DNA of 64,000 bases, from assembly GCF_001645685.2 (NCBI RefSeq), contig NZ_CP017080.1, positions 2,346,001 through 2,410,000 on the forward strand, given 5' to 3'. This DNA is from Peribacillus muralis (GTDB lineage: Bacteria > Bacillota > Bacilli > Bacillales > DSM-1321). This document shows, one piece after another, positions 1 through 7,397 of the stretch. The notes under the pieces were generated by a model. That model did no database searches, had not been told where the DNA came from, and worked only from the letters and a program-made list of their open reading frames with translations. How positions within the stretch are numbered: position 1 is the stretch's first letter; each line of letters opens with the position of its first letter. A program made the position numbers and the translations under genes.

Positions 1-165
1 TGCCAAATAATAAGAGGTCTGCCCCGTACCGCATCCAGCGTCCAGGATCAAGGAGGAACGATCTATTTTTTCTTGACTTAATAATTGCTTAGTGAGATCA
101 AATCCTCCTGGATGCGCACCTTCCATTCCTATAAAGGCTAAAGCGTCTTGGTATGAATGATTCAT
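1..165 (-). CDS. SAM-dependent methyltransferase (N-terminal part, cut by window edge)
   Basis: The reverse strand from 165 reads MNHSYQDALAFIGMEGAHPG and continues to a LDAGCGTGQT motif, the glycine-rich SAM-binding loop (motif I) of class I methyltransferases. The start is an ATG preceded by AAAGGAGAA at suitable spacing. Only the first 55 codons are inside the window, so the acceptor substrate cannot be read. The fold call is firm; the reaction is unknown. Confidence 0.8.
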   Translation of the reverse strand, partial: MNHSYQDALAFIGMEGAHPGGFDLTKQLLSQEKIDRSSLILDAGCGTGQTSYYLA

Positions 166-305
166 GACAGATTCTCCTTTGTTGTTCTGTTTGGGTCATT
201 TTATGCTTTAGAGCCAAAGAATGATAAGCGTTGGGTCTTTAATCCATACAGGCTAGTCCCCGGGTGCATAAGATGTAGAATCGATAACGAAGGGGAGTGT
301 TGAAA

Positions 306-566
306 ATGGGATACCATAATTATTATCATAAATGCAGGCAAGGTGTAGGAAGACCAGTTGAAATCCGTACAAGCAGAGGGGCGGTTCATCGGGGAATCAT
401 CCATCAAGTCACACCAAATCGGGTTTACATCCGACCATTTGGCGGCGGGGGGGATTTGGGCGGCTTCGGATATGGAGGGTTTAATGCAGGATATGGATGG
501 GGCGCAGCAAATGGATTTGCCTTTGGTGCAATCACATCTTTAGTCTTTCTTGCATTTCTGTGGTAA
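306..566 (+). CDS. small Gly/Tyr-rich protein with hydrophobic C-terminus
   Basis: An 86-residue protein. The ATG at 306 is preferred because AGGGGAG lies 8 nt upstream; the in-frame GTG at 297 overlaps that ribosome binding site. The N-terminal half is basic (MGYHNYYHKCRQGVGRPVEI) with an SH3-like beta-strand pattern (RGAVHRGIIHQVTPNRVYI). A Gly/Phe/Tyr-rich stretch follows (GGGGDLGGFGYGG), and the C-terminus is hydrophobic (AITSLVFLAFLW). Similar short Gly-rich proteins occur in Bacillaceae and some are spore-associated, but no function can be assigned here. A rho-independent terminator follows at 585-617. Confidence 0.7.
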   Translation: MGYHNYYHKCRQGVGRPVEIRTSRGAVHRGIIHQVTPNRVYIRPFGGGGDLGGFGYGGFNAGYGWGAANGFAFGAITSLVFLAFLW

Positions 567-584
567 TTGAATGATTCGATCATT

Positions 585-617
585 AAAAAACCTGAAAAAC
601 CACTCAGGTTTTTTTAT
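585..617 (+). terminator. rho-independent terminator
   Basis: AAAAAACCTGA and TCAGGTTTTTT form a hairpin followed by a T-rich run, directly after the small Gly-rich gene. Confidence 0.8.
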
Positions 618-714
618 TTTGTTTTCATGTGGATGCCCTCTCGATTTCCATGTGATAAGGAGTATATATCGTCAGGAAGGATTCCGATACGTATAACATA
701 TCAGGGGAGGGTAA

Positions 715-942
715 ATGAACGAGAAGTTGGAAACAGCCGCAGCATTGGAAATGAAATTATTTCAGCTTTTCCTTAGTGAAATGGAGGAGCTCGAGCTCAG
801 TGCGCAGGCGCTTGGAACGTTTTCTCCATTAATGGCCGATCATATGTGGCGTGAAGAATGCTATCATTTAATGAAACGTGTGGAAGCTACAAACGCTGAG
901 ATGCCTGATTGCAAACCTGCCAAGCCTAGGATGGTGGATTAA
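715..942 (+). CDS. DUF2935-like protein, C-terminal piece only
   Basis: A 75-residue protein with a good ribosome binding site (AGGGGAGG, 5 nt before the ATG). The region EMEELELSAQALGTFSPLMA followed by DHMWREECYHLMKR matches, from memory, the C-terminal helix of DUF2935 proteins, which usually carry two such helical repeats over about 250-280 residues. Only one segment is present. It is therefore either a truncated remnant with an acquired start or an unusually short family member. The DHM-REECYHL residues are likely metal ligands in the full-length family. Confidence 0.5.
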   Translation: MNEKLETAAALEMKLFQLFLSEMEELELSAQALGTFSPLMADHMWREECYHLMKRVEATNAEMPDCKPAKPRMVD

Positions 943-1226
943 GCTATATATGCATAAACAAAGGAAGGGGCATTAGCGTGTTTTTTCATATACCTCCATG
1001 GATCAGACATACAGCATACTGGCGTGCTGAACGATCATAGTGCTTGGTGTGAGGCGGGAATTGGGGACCGTTATACTTTACACTAAATGCCTCTATCGAA
1101 ATCATCGCAAAAAGAAATAGAGAAGGCTCATATTCGCGTGTCTTAGACTCCCTAACCAAGTTGTTGGCAATCAATACATCCAGGCATGCTCGTACAACCT
1201 TCTTATCCTATCCACATCAGCATAAA
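943..1226. other. gap with a possible decayed short ORF
   Basis: No gene is certain here. A 20-codon ORF at 978-1040 (+) starts with GTG behind AAGGAAGGGG and reads MFFHIPPWIRHTAYWRAERS before a TAG. Readable sequence continues in other frames afterwards (SAWCEAGIGDRYTLH), which suggests a small decayed gene. The family was not recognised. Confidence 0.25.
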
Positions 1227-1250
1227 AAAAACGCCATAGAAGGCGCTTAA
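1227..1250 (-). terminator. rho-independent terminator for the 51-residue gene
   Basis: On the minus strand GCGCC-TTCTAT-GGCGT is followed by a run of eight T. It lies about 12 nt beyond the stop codon of the small gene at 1262-1417. Confidence 0.65.
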
Positions 1251-1261
1251 CAAAGGCAGTC

Positions 1262-1417
1262 TCACTTTTCTTTATCGTGAAGTTTATCTTCATATTCGGT
1301 TTCAAGCATCCCATACAGACCATTCATCTCTTGTTCATCTGGGTCAGCCCCAAAATCATTCGTGATTTTTTTCTTTTTATCATCCATCTTTTCTTGTTGA
1401 TACTGTTTCTTATCCAA
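1262..1417 (-). CDS. small charged hypothetical protein (51 aa, TTG start)
   Basis: The minus strand has a near-perfect ribosome binding site, GGAGGTGAT at 1422-1430, placed 8 nt before a TTG start. It opens a 51-codon frame beginning MDKKQYQQEKMDDKKKKITN and ending with TGA. The protein is hydrophilic: a Lys-rich N-terminal half, then an acidic segment (DFGADPDEQEMNG) and a Glu/Lys-rich end. An ATG closer to the ribosome binding site is followed at once by a stop, so TTG is the only usable start. A hairpin terminator lies just downstream. Function is unknown; the ribosome binding site, the open frame and the terminator together support a real gene. Confidence 0.65.
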   Translation of the reverse strand: MDKKQYQQEKMDDKKKKITNDFGADPDEQEMNGLYGMLETEYEDKLHDKEK

Positions 1418-1642
1418 ACATATCACCTCCAATTACTAGTATTTCTACCTGGCAAAATAAATATACCTTCATGATTAAAAGGAGTGGGCTTCCAGTGAAT
1501 GCGCGCAGCTTTCAATAGTATACCTTTCCATCAGTTAGCCTGCATTTCAATTTGCATCATTAAAAATGCTATTCTAAATAGTTATTACGCTAACTTTTTG
1601 TTAAACTATAAATATATAACCTAGAGATTACGGAGAGAGAAT

Positions 1643-2290
1643 GTGAAGAAAAAACGTAAGAAATCAAAGAAGATAATTGTAATACTGGGCTTGGTTTTTG
1701 CATTTTTGGTCATGAAGCAGGTCATACAAAACCCATTTGACGGAAATGTTTCCACGTCGATACCTCCCCTGGATTCTTTCGCCAATGTGAAGAAGTATAG
1801 CCCCATCATCCATGCCGAGTTGGAAAAATACGGGCTTGAAGAACATACCTCGACATTGATTGCCTTAATGCAGCAGGAAAGTCGTGGGCGTGGTGGTGAT
1901 CCCATGCAGGCATCTGAATCTGCAGGGCTTGACCCCAATACGATCGATGACCCAAACGAGAGCATAAAGTATGGCGTGAAGCATTTCAGAAAAATCAATG
2001 AATATGGCAATGAAAAGAACGTGGATTTCGCGACGATAATTCAAGCCTATAACATGGGCATTGGTTATATTGATTACATAGCGAAAAAAGGGGGCAAGCA
2101 TACGGAAGAGCTGGCCAAACAATTTTCGATGATCCAAGTGGAGAAGGACCCTTCGCTCTATGATTGCGGCGGGGACAAGGATAATTTCCGCTATCCATAT
2201 TGCTACGGTGATTATACATACAGTGAAAAAGTGACCAAGAACATTGAAGAGCTGGCAGACAGCATTTCAGCTCAAGCGGAAAGTGAGTAA
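1643..2290 (+). CDS. lysozyme-like (goose-type/CwlT-type) cell-wall hydrolase
   Basis: A 215-residue membrane-anchored protein. The N-terminus is KKKRKKSKK followed by a single hydrophobic segment (about residues 11-27), acting as an uncleaved anchor or signal. The extracytoplasmic domain carries the signatures of the bacterial lysozyme-like family (N-terminal domain of CwlT/Tn916 Orf14): LIALMQQESRGRGGDPMQAS with the catalytic Glu in QQES, then SIKYGVKHF and IIQAYNMGIGYIDY, ending with KVTKNI. The start is GTG behind GGAGAGAGA; an ATG two bases earlier runs into a stop. No NlpC/P60 domain is attached, unlike CwlT. Its likely role is cutting peptidoglycan glycan strands during growth or sporulation. 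A strong terminator follows. Confidence 0.85.
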   Translation: MKKKRKKSKKIIVILGLVFAFLVMKQVIQNPFDGNVSTSIPPLDSFANVKKYSPIIHAELEKYGLEEHTSTLIALMQQESRGRGGDPMQASESAGLDPNTIDDPNESIKYGVKHFRKINEYGNEKNVDFATIIQAYNMGIGYIDYIAKKGGKHTEELAKQFSMIQVEKDPSLYDCGGDKDNFRYPYCYGDYTYSEKVTKNIEELADSISAQAESE

Positions 2291-2331
2291 GGACATCCCC
2301 ATAATGGATTCAACTGTTTACAATCGACCTG

Positions 2332-2359
2332 CCTGCCAAGTTTTTGGCAGGTTTTTTTA
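2332..2359 (+). terminator. rho-independent terminator
   Basis: Perfect 8-bp stem CCTGCCAA/TTGGCAGG with a 4-nt loop and a run of T. It follows the lysozyme-like gene and overlaps the convergent DUF402 gene's end. Confidence 0.85.
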
Positions 2360-2908
2360 TCCCTCACGTATCATGGAAAGGAGGTCTTCTTGTTTATATA
2401 AATGGCCTGATTGTAAAATGGTTTGAGCAAGCAGCTCATCCATTGAATCCAATAAGTCGTTCAAAGCTTGTTGGACTGACCCATTTTCGAACACACTCAA
2501 TGGGACGGGGAGCTCGTCCTCATCCAAGATAAAGCGGCCGCCATCAGGAAGAACCAATATATCAATGATCAGGTCTTCAAAAGTAACCATCTTGTCCTGA
2601 ATGGTAGTATTTTTTACAATATTGAAATATGCACCTAAATATTGTCCTTGCTTGTTTCTCCATATGTATAAATTATAGGGGCGATGCCGCCAATAATAAG
2701 CAATTGTATAGCATCCTTTCGAGATCGTTAATTCGGTTTCCGGAGTATTCATTGTGAAAGCTTCGCCGACTTCGTGAAAAAGTACGACTTCATCTTCAGT
2801 GGCCGCTAACAAGAAGCAATGATGATCCACGGTTAAAGAGTCGTAGCGGATTTTTCTTTCTATCATTTCATCACGGTATTGAATGTCAGATGCAATCTTA
2901 TGGCCCAT
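2357..2908 (-). CDS. DUF402 domain protein (nucleotide phosphatase fold)
   Basis: A 183-residue protein, the typical length for DUF402. Family marks are YNLYIWRNKQGQYLGAYFN, FEDLIIDILVLPDGG and LDEDELPVP. The conserved Asp/Glu residues in the last two blocks bind Mg2+ in structurally known members, some of which are nucleoside tri/diphosphate phosphatases. It stands alone and converges on the lysozyme-like gene. Substrate is not predictable from the sequence. Confidence 0.8.
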   Translation of the reverse strand: MGHKIASDIQYRDEMIERKIRYDSLTVDHHCFLLAATEDEVVLFHEVGEAFTMNTPETELTISKGCYTIAYYWRHRPYNLYIWRNKQGQYLGAYFNIVKNTTIQDKMVTFEDLIIDILVLPDGGRFILDEDELPVPLSVFENGSVQQALNDLLDSMDELLAQTILQSGHLYKQEDLLSMIREG

Positions 2909-3137
2909 CGTTCATCTTTCTCCTTATCATGCGATTTTGATTATGTATTTCAGTATACCCCTGAACATGTTTCGTTTCTAATCGGAGGGTATTCAGGAAA
3001 AGGAAGGAGGCAATATCAATGGGGTAGAGCATCGTCGTTATTAGAAGAAAAAAAGGAGACAGGATGTAAATTGTTATATCTCCTTTATAAGGGCATTTAA
3101 GGGGAACATCGTTCATTCTGTTTTTTAAAATCAATGA
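2909..3137. other. intergenic, no gene supported
   Basis: Short frames on both strands lack ribosome binding sites and family resemblance. Nothing further seen. Confidence 0.5.
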
Positions 3138-3440
3138 TTATACGGGACCTTTATTGAGCTCAGTAAGCTTTGAATTAATGGCAAGGATTTTTGCATTGAC
3201 GTTTGTAATTCCAAAGTCAGCTAATCTATTAGTGTGCATAACAAGATATGTTTCAGCCGTTTCTTTCGTTTCAAAAGTGTAGATTCCACCTGCTTCATTT
3301 GTTTCGGGACTTTCTGTCCAAATTTTCCATATGAAGCCTTCTTCTTCATTGATGCTTCTCGCTATATCGGAAAACGCCTCAGCCATTTCTTCTCCGAATG
3401 GTCCATTCATTTTAAAATCCACTTGTAATACGTATGCCAT
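3138..3440 (-). CDS. YdhR-family putative monooxygenase
   Basis: About 100 residues with a ferredoxin-like alpha/beta barrel pattern: MAYVLQVDFKMNGPFGEEMA, then EEGFIWKIWTE, and EAGGIYTFETKETAETYLVM. This matches the YdhR (PF08803) family, dimeric proteins related to ABM monooxygenases. The second ATG (3440) is chosen because AGGAGT sits only one base from the first ATG but 7 nt from this one. Family naming as a monooxygenase is by structural analogy; no reaction is known. Confidence 0.8.
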   Translation of the reverse strand: MAYVLQVDFKMNGPFGEEMAEAFSDIARSINEEEGFIWKIWTESPETNEAGGIYTFETKETAETYLVMHTNRLADFGITNVNAKILAINSKLTELNKGPV

Positions 3441-3584
3441 GGTCATACTCCTTCGGTTATTTTTATGGTTGTTAAAAGGATTCCGCTAAAATTTCCTTGG
3501 AGAAAAGAAGCTTCTCTTACAAGCAAGTTAAATACTGCTCCAATATAGTCCGGAAGCTCACTTGTGAACTTATCTAAATAAATC

Positions 3585-4085
3585 CTACTCGTTATACGCC
3601 AGTTTTAATGTATTTATATCAATTTTCTTCATTTGATACAGTGCTGTCATTACTCTTGCCGATCTATCGGGATCGGTGTCGTTTATCATATCCGTAATAT
3701 TTTCAGGAATTATCTGCCATGAAACTCCAAATTGATCCTTTAGCCAGCCACAAGCTTGCGCTTTTTCATCTCCCCCTTGGGAAAGTTTTTCCCAATAATA
3801 ATCGACATCTTCTTGAGATTCGCAATGGATGATAAAGGATATCGCCTCTGTGAATTTGAAATGCGGCCCGCCATTCAATGCGACGAATGTCTGCCCCTCC
3901 AGCTCGAATTCAATGGTCATTACTGTTTCCTCTGACATTCCATGGATTTCCCGACCCGCTTTTCCATAGTATGTGGTCCTGCCAATCTTCGAATTTTCGA
4001 AGATGGACGTGTAAAATCTAGCCGCCTCCTCAGCCTGTGTATCAAACCATAGATTTGTTGTGATTTTTAGAAGTTTGTTTTTCAT
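3585..4085 (-). CDS. VOC/PhnB-like protein (3-demethylubiquinone methyltransferase-like domain)
   Basis: A 166-residue protein with NLWFDTQAEEAARFYTSIF at the N-terminus, FVALNGGPHFKFTEAISFII in the middle and GWLKDQFGVSWQIIPE near the end. These are the marks of the PF06983 branch of the VOC superfamily, misleadingly named after 3-demethylubiquinone methyltransferase. Ribosome binding site GGGAG precedes the ATG. It is followed on the same strand by a shorter homologue and a DinB-fold protein, with gaps too large for a certain operon. Confidence 0.85.
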   Translation of the reverse strand: MKNKLLKITTNLWFDTQAEEAARFYTSIFENSKIGRTTYYGKAGREIHGMSEETVMTIEFELEGQTFVALNGGPHFKFTEAISFIIHCESQEDVDYYWEKLSQGGDEKAQACGWLKDQFGVSWQIIPENITDMINDTDPDRSARVMTALYQMKKIDINTLKLAYNE

Positions 4086-4261
4086 TATTTTCTCCCATTC
4101 GTTTTCATGTTTTTGTGTACTTGCACTCTACATTTTCAGCAAAAAATGGGGTTTTGGAGATCATCCGTATAGAGAACAAAGCGGAAAGAGGACATGAGGA
4201 TGCTTCCACAATAGGAATAGCCCCATATCCAAAGGGAAATGCCCCTAACAACATGCAGTTA

Positions 4262-4675
4262 TCAGCTGCCCGTGTTGAATTGCCAGTTGATTCCGAACTT
4301 GTCCGTCACTTGACCGTATAATTTACTCCAAAATGTTTCCTGAAGCTCCATACCCACCGTTCCGCCTTCTTTTAAGCTATGAAAGATTGTTTGGATTTCT
4401 TCCAAATTACCCGAAACGAATGCGAGGCTGATGTTGTTGCCTTCTATAAATGGCATGCCAGGAAAAACATCGGAAAACATTATGTTGCTGCCGCCGATAT
4501 TCAATCTTGCATGCATGACGAGATCTTTCGCTTCTTCTGGAAGTTTGTATTCAGGGTTGGGCGGAGTTTCCCCAAAGGTCATGAAATCCGTTGCTTCCGT
4601 TCCAAAAACCTCGGAATAGTACTTTACCGCTTCACGACAATTTCCATTAAAATTAAGATAAGCATCAACCGACAT
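4262..4675 (-). CDS. VOC/PhnB-like protein
   Basis: A 137-residue protein starting MSVDAYLNFNGNCREAVKYY with later FGETPPNPEYKLPEEAKDLV and GQVTDKFGINWQFN. This is the PhnB-type VOC fold. The ATG at 4675 is selected because AAAGGAGTGAG lies directly upstream; an upstream in-frame ATG at 4723 lacks a ribosome binding site. It is a paralogue of the gene at 3585-4085. Most PhnB-like proteins have no established activity. Confidence 0.85.
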   Translation of the reverse strand: MSVDAYLNFNGNCREAVKYYSEVFGTEATDFMTFGETPPNPEYKLPEEAKDLVMHARLNIGGSNIMFSDVFPGMPFIEGNNISLAFVSGNLEEIQTIFHSLKEGGTVGMELQETFWSKLYGQVTDKFGINWQFNTGS

Positions 4676-4747
4676 TTGTCTCACTCCTTTATTATACGTG
4701 CCATTGAATGGTGCCATTGCCAAGATATGATTGGCCGTTACATCTTT

Positions 4748-5215
4748 TTAGTCTCTGACGAAAAATTCTGGCGGTTCGATCCCTAGTGTCCTAAGATAGA
4801 TGTATCCTTGCCCTCTGTGATGGATTTCGTTTTCCAAGCCGTATTGGAGCCTTGAAAAGTGGCTTTGCAATGGTCCAAAGAAAGGATCCTTTTCGATAAC
4901 CTCTAGCGTTTCCTCCGTAACTTCCTGCCACAGCTTCCGCGTATCTTCTCTTATGGCTACACAGGCTGATATGAGATCCTCTTTAGTTGAAATTGCTGCA
5001 AATGAATCTTGAAAATCCCATACATGAAGAGCTATTCCACGGATATAGGCACTCTCGATGTTCATGATTTCTTTAATCATCTCTGCAAACGGACGAAGCT
5101 TGTCAGCCGGTGCATAGTGAAATAGCTCCTCTTCAGGAAAGGCTTCCACCACCCGCATCGTCAATCGTCTGTTTCCTTCCAATATCTCCAACAAGCCGTC
5201 TTTCTTAAGAACCAT
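4748..5215 (-). CDS. DinB/YfiT-like putative metal-dependent hydrolase
   Basis: A 155-residue four-helix DinB-fold protein. The C-terminal motif ENEIHHRGQGYIYLRTLGIEPP is characteristic (the H..HHRGQ metal site). The first metal-binding His, usually in the second helix (H-I-x-x-x-E), appears as Glu in MIKEIMNIES, so the metal site may be altered. The ribosome binding site region is weak (AGGGAG upstream of ATG). Family members include bacillithiol S-transferase-type and mycothiol-dependent enzymes; the substrate here is unknown. Confidence 0.75.
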   Translation of the reverse strand: MVLKKDGLLEILEGNRRLTMRVVEAFPEEELFHYAPADKLRPFAEMIKEIMNIESAYIRGIALHVWDFQDSFAAISTKEDLISACVAIREDTRKLWQEVTEETLEVIEKDPFFGPLQSHFSRLQYGLENEIHHRGQGYIYLRTLGIEPPEFFVRD

Positions 5216-5474
5216 CCGCCCACACTCCCTTGTAAATGTAAATCAGTCTGTATAGATGTTCTGTGAAAAATCGGAAATACCTGCAAGATTTCCTTTATAA
5301 TAAAAACAAATTTTCGTTACAGTTTTGGTCCATAAATGCCCCTGCTGCAATTTCCTGAAAACTTGAAGTGAATGGACCTGGAATTTGGTATAATCATGGA
5401 GGAGTCATTACAGGATTCTGCAAACAATATTCTATGATGGACGAAACATTACTCTAGGAAATGGGGCGAAGCAG

Positions 5475-5852
5475 ATGATCAATCAAGTAGGTCAAATTAT
5501 GCTATATGTAAATAACCAGGATGAGTGCATGAAGTTTTGGACGGAAAAAGTGGGTTTTAACGTAGTTGCCGATGAGGATAACGGACACTTAAGATGGATT
5601 GAACTAGCACCGACAGCTGAAGCGCAAACGAGAATTATCCTACACAATAAAAAATTGATCGCGAAGATGCAGCCTGAATTGAATCTACAGACGCCTTCGT
5701 TAATGTTTTTCGCGGAAGATCTTGATACATTATATAAACATTATTTGGATAAGAATATCAAAGTCGGGGAAATGGTCACGATGCCTTCCGGTAAAGTATT
5801 CAATTTTGCCGATAATGAGGATAATTACTTTGCTGTCATGGAAAAAAAGTGA
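5475..5852 (+). CDS. glyoxalase/bleomycin-resistance (VOC) protein
   Basis: A 125-residue single VOC domain: GQIMLYVNNQDECMKFWTEK, LRWIELAP, SLMFFAEDLDTLYKHYLDKN, VFNFADNEDNYFAVME. Start ATG behind GGGGCGAAG. The pattern is of the short soluble Bacillus VOC proteins. No specific substrate can be inferred. A long-loop hairpin terminator follows at 5871-5905. Confidence 0.85.
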   Translation: MINQVGQIMLYVNNQDECMKFWTEKVGFNVVADEDNGHLRWIELAPTAEAQTRIILHNKKLIAKMQPELNLQTPSLMFFAEDLDTLYKHYLDKNIKVGEMVTMPSGKVFNFADNEDNYFAVMEKK

Positions 5853-5870
5853 TACAACGATAAATCTTCA

Positions 5871-5905
5871 AAACGACTAGAACATCCATTTTAGTCGTTT
5901 TGATT
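5871..5905 (+). terminator. rho-independent terminator (possibly bidirectional)
   Basis: AAACGACTA and TAGTCGTTTT pair across an 11-12 nt loop and end in T-rich sequence. It lies between convergent genes. Confidence 0.7.
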
Positions 5906-5922
5906 TTTAAAACTTCACTCTT

Positions 5923-6243
5923 TCAGTCAGCTGGCCTTGGGCCAGAGGCAAGACCTGAGCTTTCAACCGTCAGGATCGGACGAATCGCTATGTCTCCATT
6001 TACGTATATTTGACAAGATAAGCGGAGCTGATCTTCAATTCCATTTTCCTCAAAGGATTTTTTTTCTTCATTCGAGATTTCAAGAAAATCACCTGCCAAT
6101 ACCTCTACCCTGCATGTCGTGCACTTACCCTTCCCGCCACAGCGATGGAGGATATTTACCCCGTTATCTTCCAATGCCAATACTACCTTTTTACCCATTT
6201 CAACTTCAAAAGTTCCTCGGTCATAAACCGTTACATAAGGCAT
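5923..6243 (-). CDS. 2Fe-2S ferredoxin (plant/adrenodoxin-type fold)
   Basis: A 106-residue protein with ILHRCGGKGKCTTCRVEVL and LRLSCQIY: Cys35-x5-Cys41-x2-Cys44 and Cys77, the classical [2Fe-2S] ligand set. The ATG at 6243 is preferred because GGGAGGGGTTAGA lies directly ahead; the frame extends further upstream without such a site. It is probably a cytoplasmic electron carrier. No reductase or oxygenase partner lies next to it. Confidence 0.9.
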   Translation of the reverse strand: MPYVTVYDRGTFEVEMGKKVVLALEDNGVNILHRCGGKGKCTTCRVEVLAGDFLEISNEEKKSFEENGIEDQLRLSCQIYVNGDIAIRPILTVESSGLASGPRPAD

Positions 6244-6458
6244 TCTAACCCCTCCCACCATTTTAAGATGTTCACCAAAAATTCCCCTATTTATATCATT
6301 ACCATTCCCATATGAACTAATAAAATGTGGCATCCAACCCGATTGAATGTAAAACGCAGAAAAGGAAAGAAAATCGAAGTGCCAAGCAGCCTTTCATTGG
6401 ATGGATGAATAAATAGGCTGTGGAGACAAACATTAAAGACATGATTATTGCCGATCGA

Positions 6459-6486
6459 TTGACATTTCCGGGTCAGGTTATATGAT
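6459..6486 (+). promoter_or_regulatory. sigma-A-type promoter ahead of cdaS
   Basis: TTGACA (6459-6464), 16-bp spacer, TATGAT (6481-6486). The GTG start of cdaS lies 45 nt downstream. The match is to the vegetative consensus; no SigG-like box was evident. Confidence 0.6.
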
Positions 6487-6530
6487 TTTATAAAAATGGG
6501 AATGAAACATTTAGTGGGGGGCGGTTAACT

Positions 6531-7151
6531 GTGAAGGATGGGAATTGCGATTTTTCACCGATGAAACAAATGTTGAAAGAAGATATTCGCCAGGTGATAG
6601 CGGCTTTAGAGGTTAATCTAGAGGCTATGAGTAATGAGAATGATTGCTTACTCGGGAATTTCGAAAAAATTAAAGAAAAATTTGCCTCCATTGATATGAA
6701 AGCTGCCACTTTTTATTTAAACTGCTATTTATCTCCCTTTACGGACAAATATCCTCAAATATCAATAGGTGTCCAAAATCTGTCTAATCGAAGGCATGGT
6801 GGATTAATTGTGATTGAGCGGCAGGATTCTCTGGAAACGTTAATTCAACCGGGCATTTCCATAGGAGCAGAGTTAACACATTCTTTACTGGAGTCGATTT
6901 TTTTTCCGGGAAATCCCCTTCATGATGGTGCAGTGCTGGTCAGTCATAACCATATCGCTTCGGCTGCAAATGTTCTTCCGCTCTCAGCAAGAACAACTGG
7001 GGGCAAAAAATTAGGAACGCGGCATAGAGCTGCTTTAGGCTTAACTGAACGAAGCGACGCGCTTGTATTGGTTGTTTCAGAGGAAACAGGCAGAGTATCC
7101 TTTGCGTTAAATGGAAATCTGTACCCCATCTCTAATCAGGGGGTACATTAA
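6531..7151 (+). CDS. cdaS: diadenylate cyclase CdaS (c-di-AMP synthase, sporulation type)
   Basis: A 206-residue protein, close to the 207 residues of B. subtilis CdaS. Residues 1-75 are the helical N-terminal YojJ-type region, which holds CdaS in an inhibited hexamer in B. subtilis. Residues about 80-200 are the DAC domain, with catalytic DGA (132-134, in PLHDGAVL) and RHR (164-166, in LGTRHRAA) motifs intact. No membrane segment is present, unlike CdaA, and no HhH domain, unlike DisA. It condenses two ATP to c-di-AMP. The GTG start lies behind a GGGGGG-rich site. A terminator follows at 7290-7316. Confidence 0.93.
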   Translation: MKDGNCDFSPMKQMLKEDIRQVIAALEVNLEAMSNENDCLLGNFEKIKEKFASIDMKAATFYLNCYLSPFTDKYPQISIGVQNLSNRRHGGLIVIERQDSLETLIQPGISIGAELTHSLLESIFFPGNPLHDGAVLVSHNHIASAANVLPLSARTTGGKKLGTRHRAALGLTERSDALVLVVSEETGRVSFALNGNLYPISNQGVH

Positions 7152-7289
7152 CTAACGATTGTAAGTGAAGGGATCCTCACTAAAAAATTTTCATTTTTCA
7201 ATAATGGTACGGATTAAAGATTTACGAATCGAGATCTTGAAATTCAGCTAATGCTTTGCCAAGGACAGGCGAAAGGCGATAAAATTGTT

Positions 7290-7316
7290 AACCCGGCCAT
7301 TTTTACCGGGTTTTTG
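7290..7316 (+). terminator. rho-independent terminator
   Basis: ACCCGG and CCGGGT pair around an A/T loop, followed by TTTTT, downstream of cdaS. Confidence 0.75.
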
Positions 7317-7397
7317 GTTGCTTTTTATATAAAAAAAGGCATATGATAAATGAGGAGATTCAATCAGATTAGATATGACATGAAAGAGGATTTTTAC

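Noticed and set aside
1621..2010. Minus-strand open frame of 129 codons under the lysozyme-like gene
   Set aside because: It lies wholly opposite a well-supported gene with a ribosome binding site and family motifs, and its protein looks like reverse-frame sequence.
2898..3134. Minus-strand open frame of 78 codons between the DUF402 and YdhR genes
   Set aside because: No ribosome binding site, overlaps the DUF402 start, no recognisable pattern.
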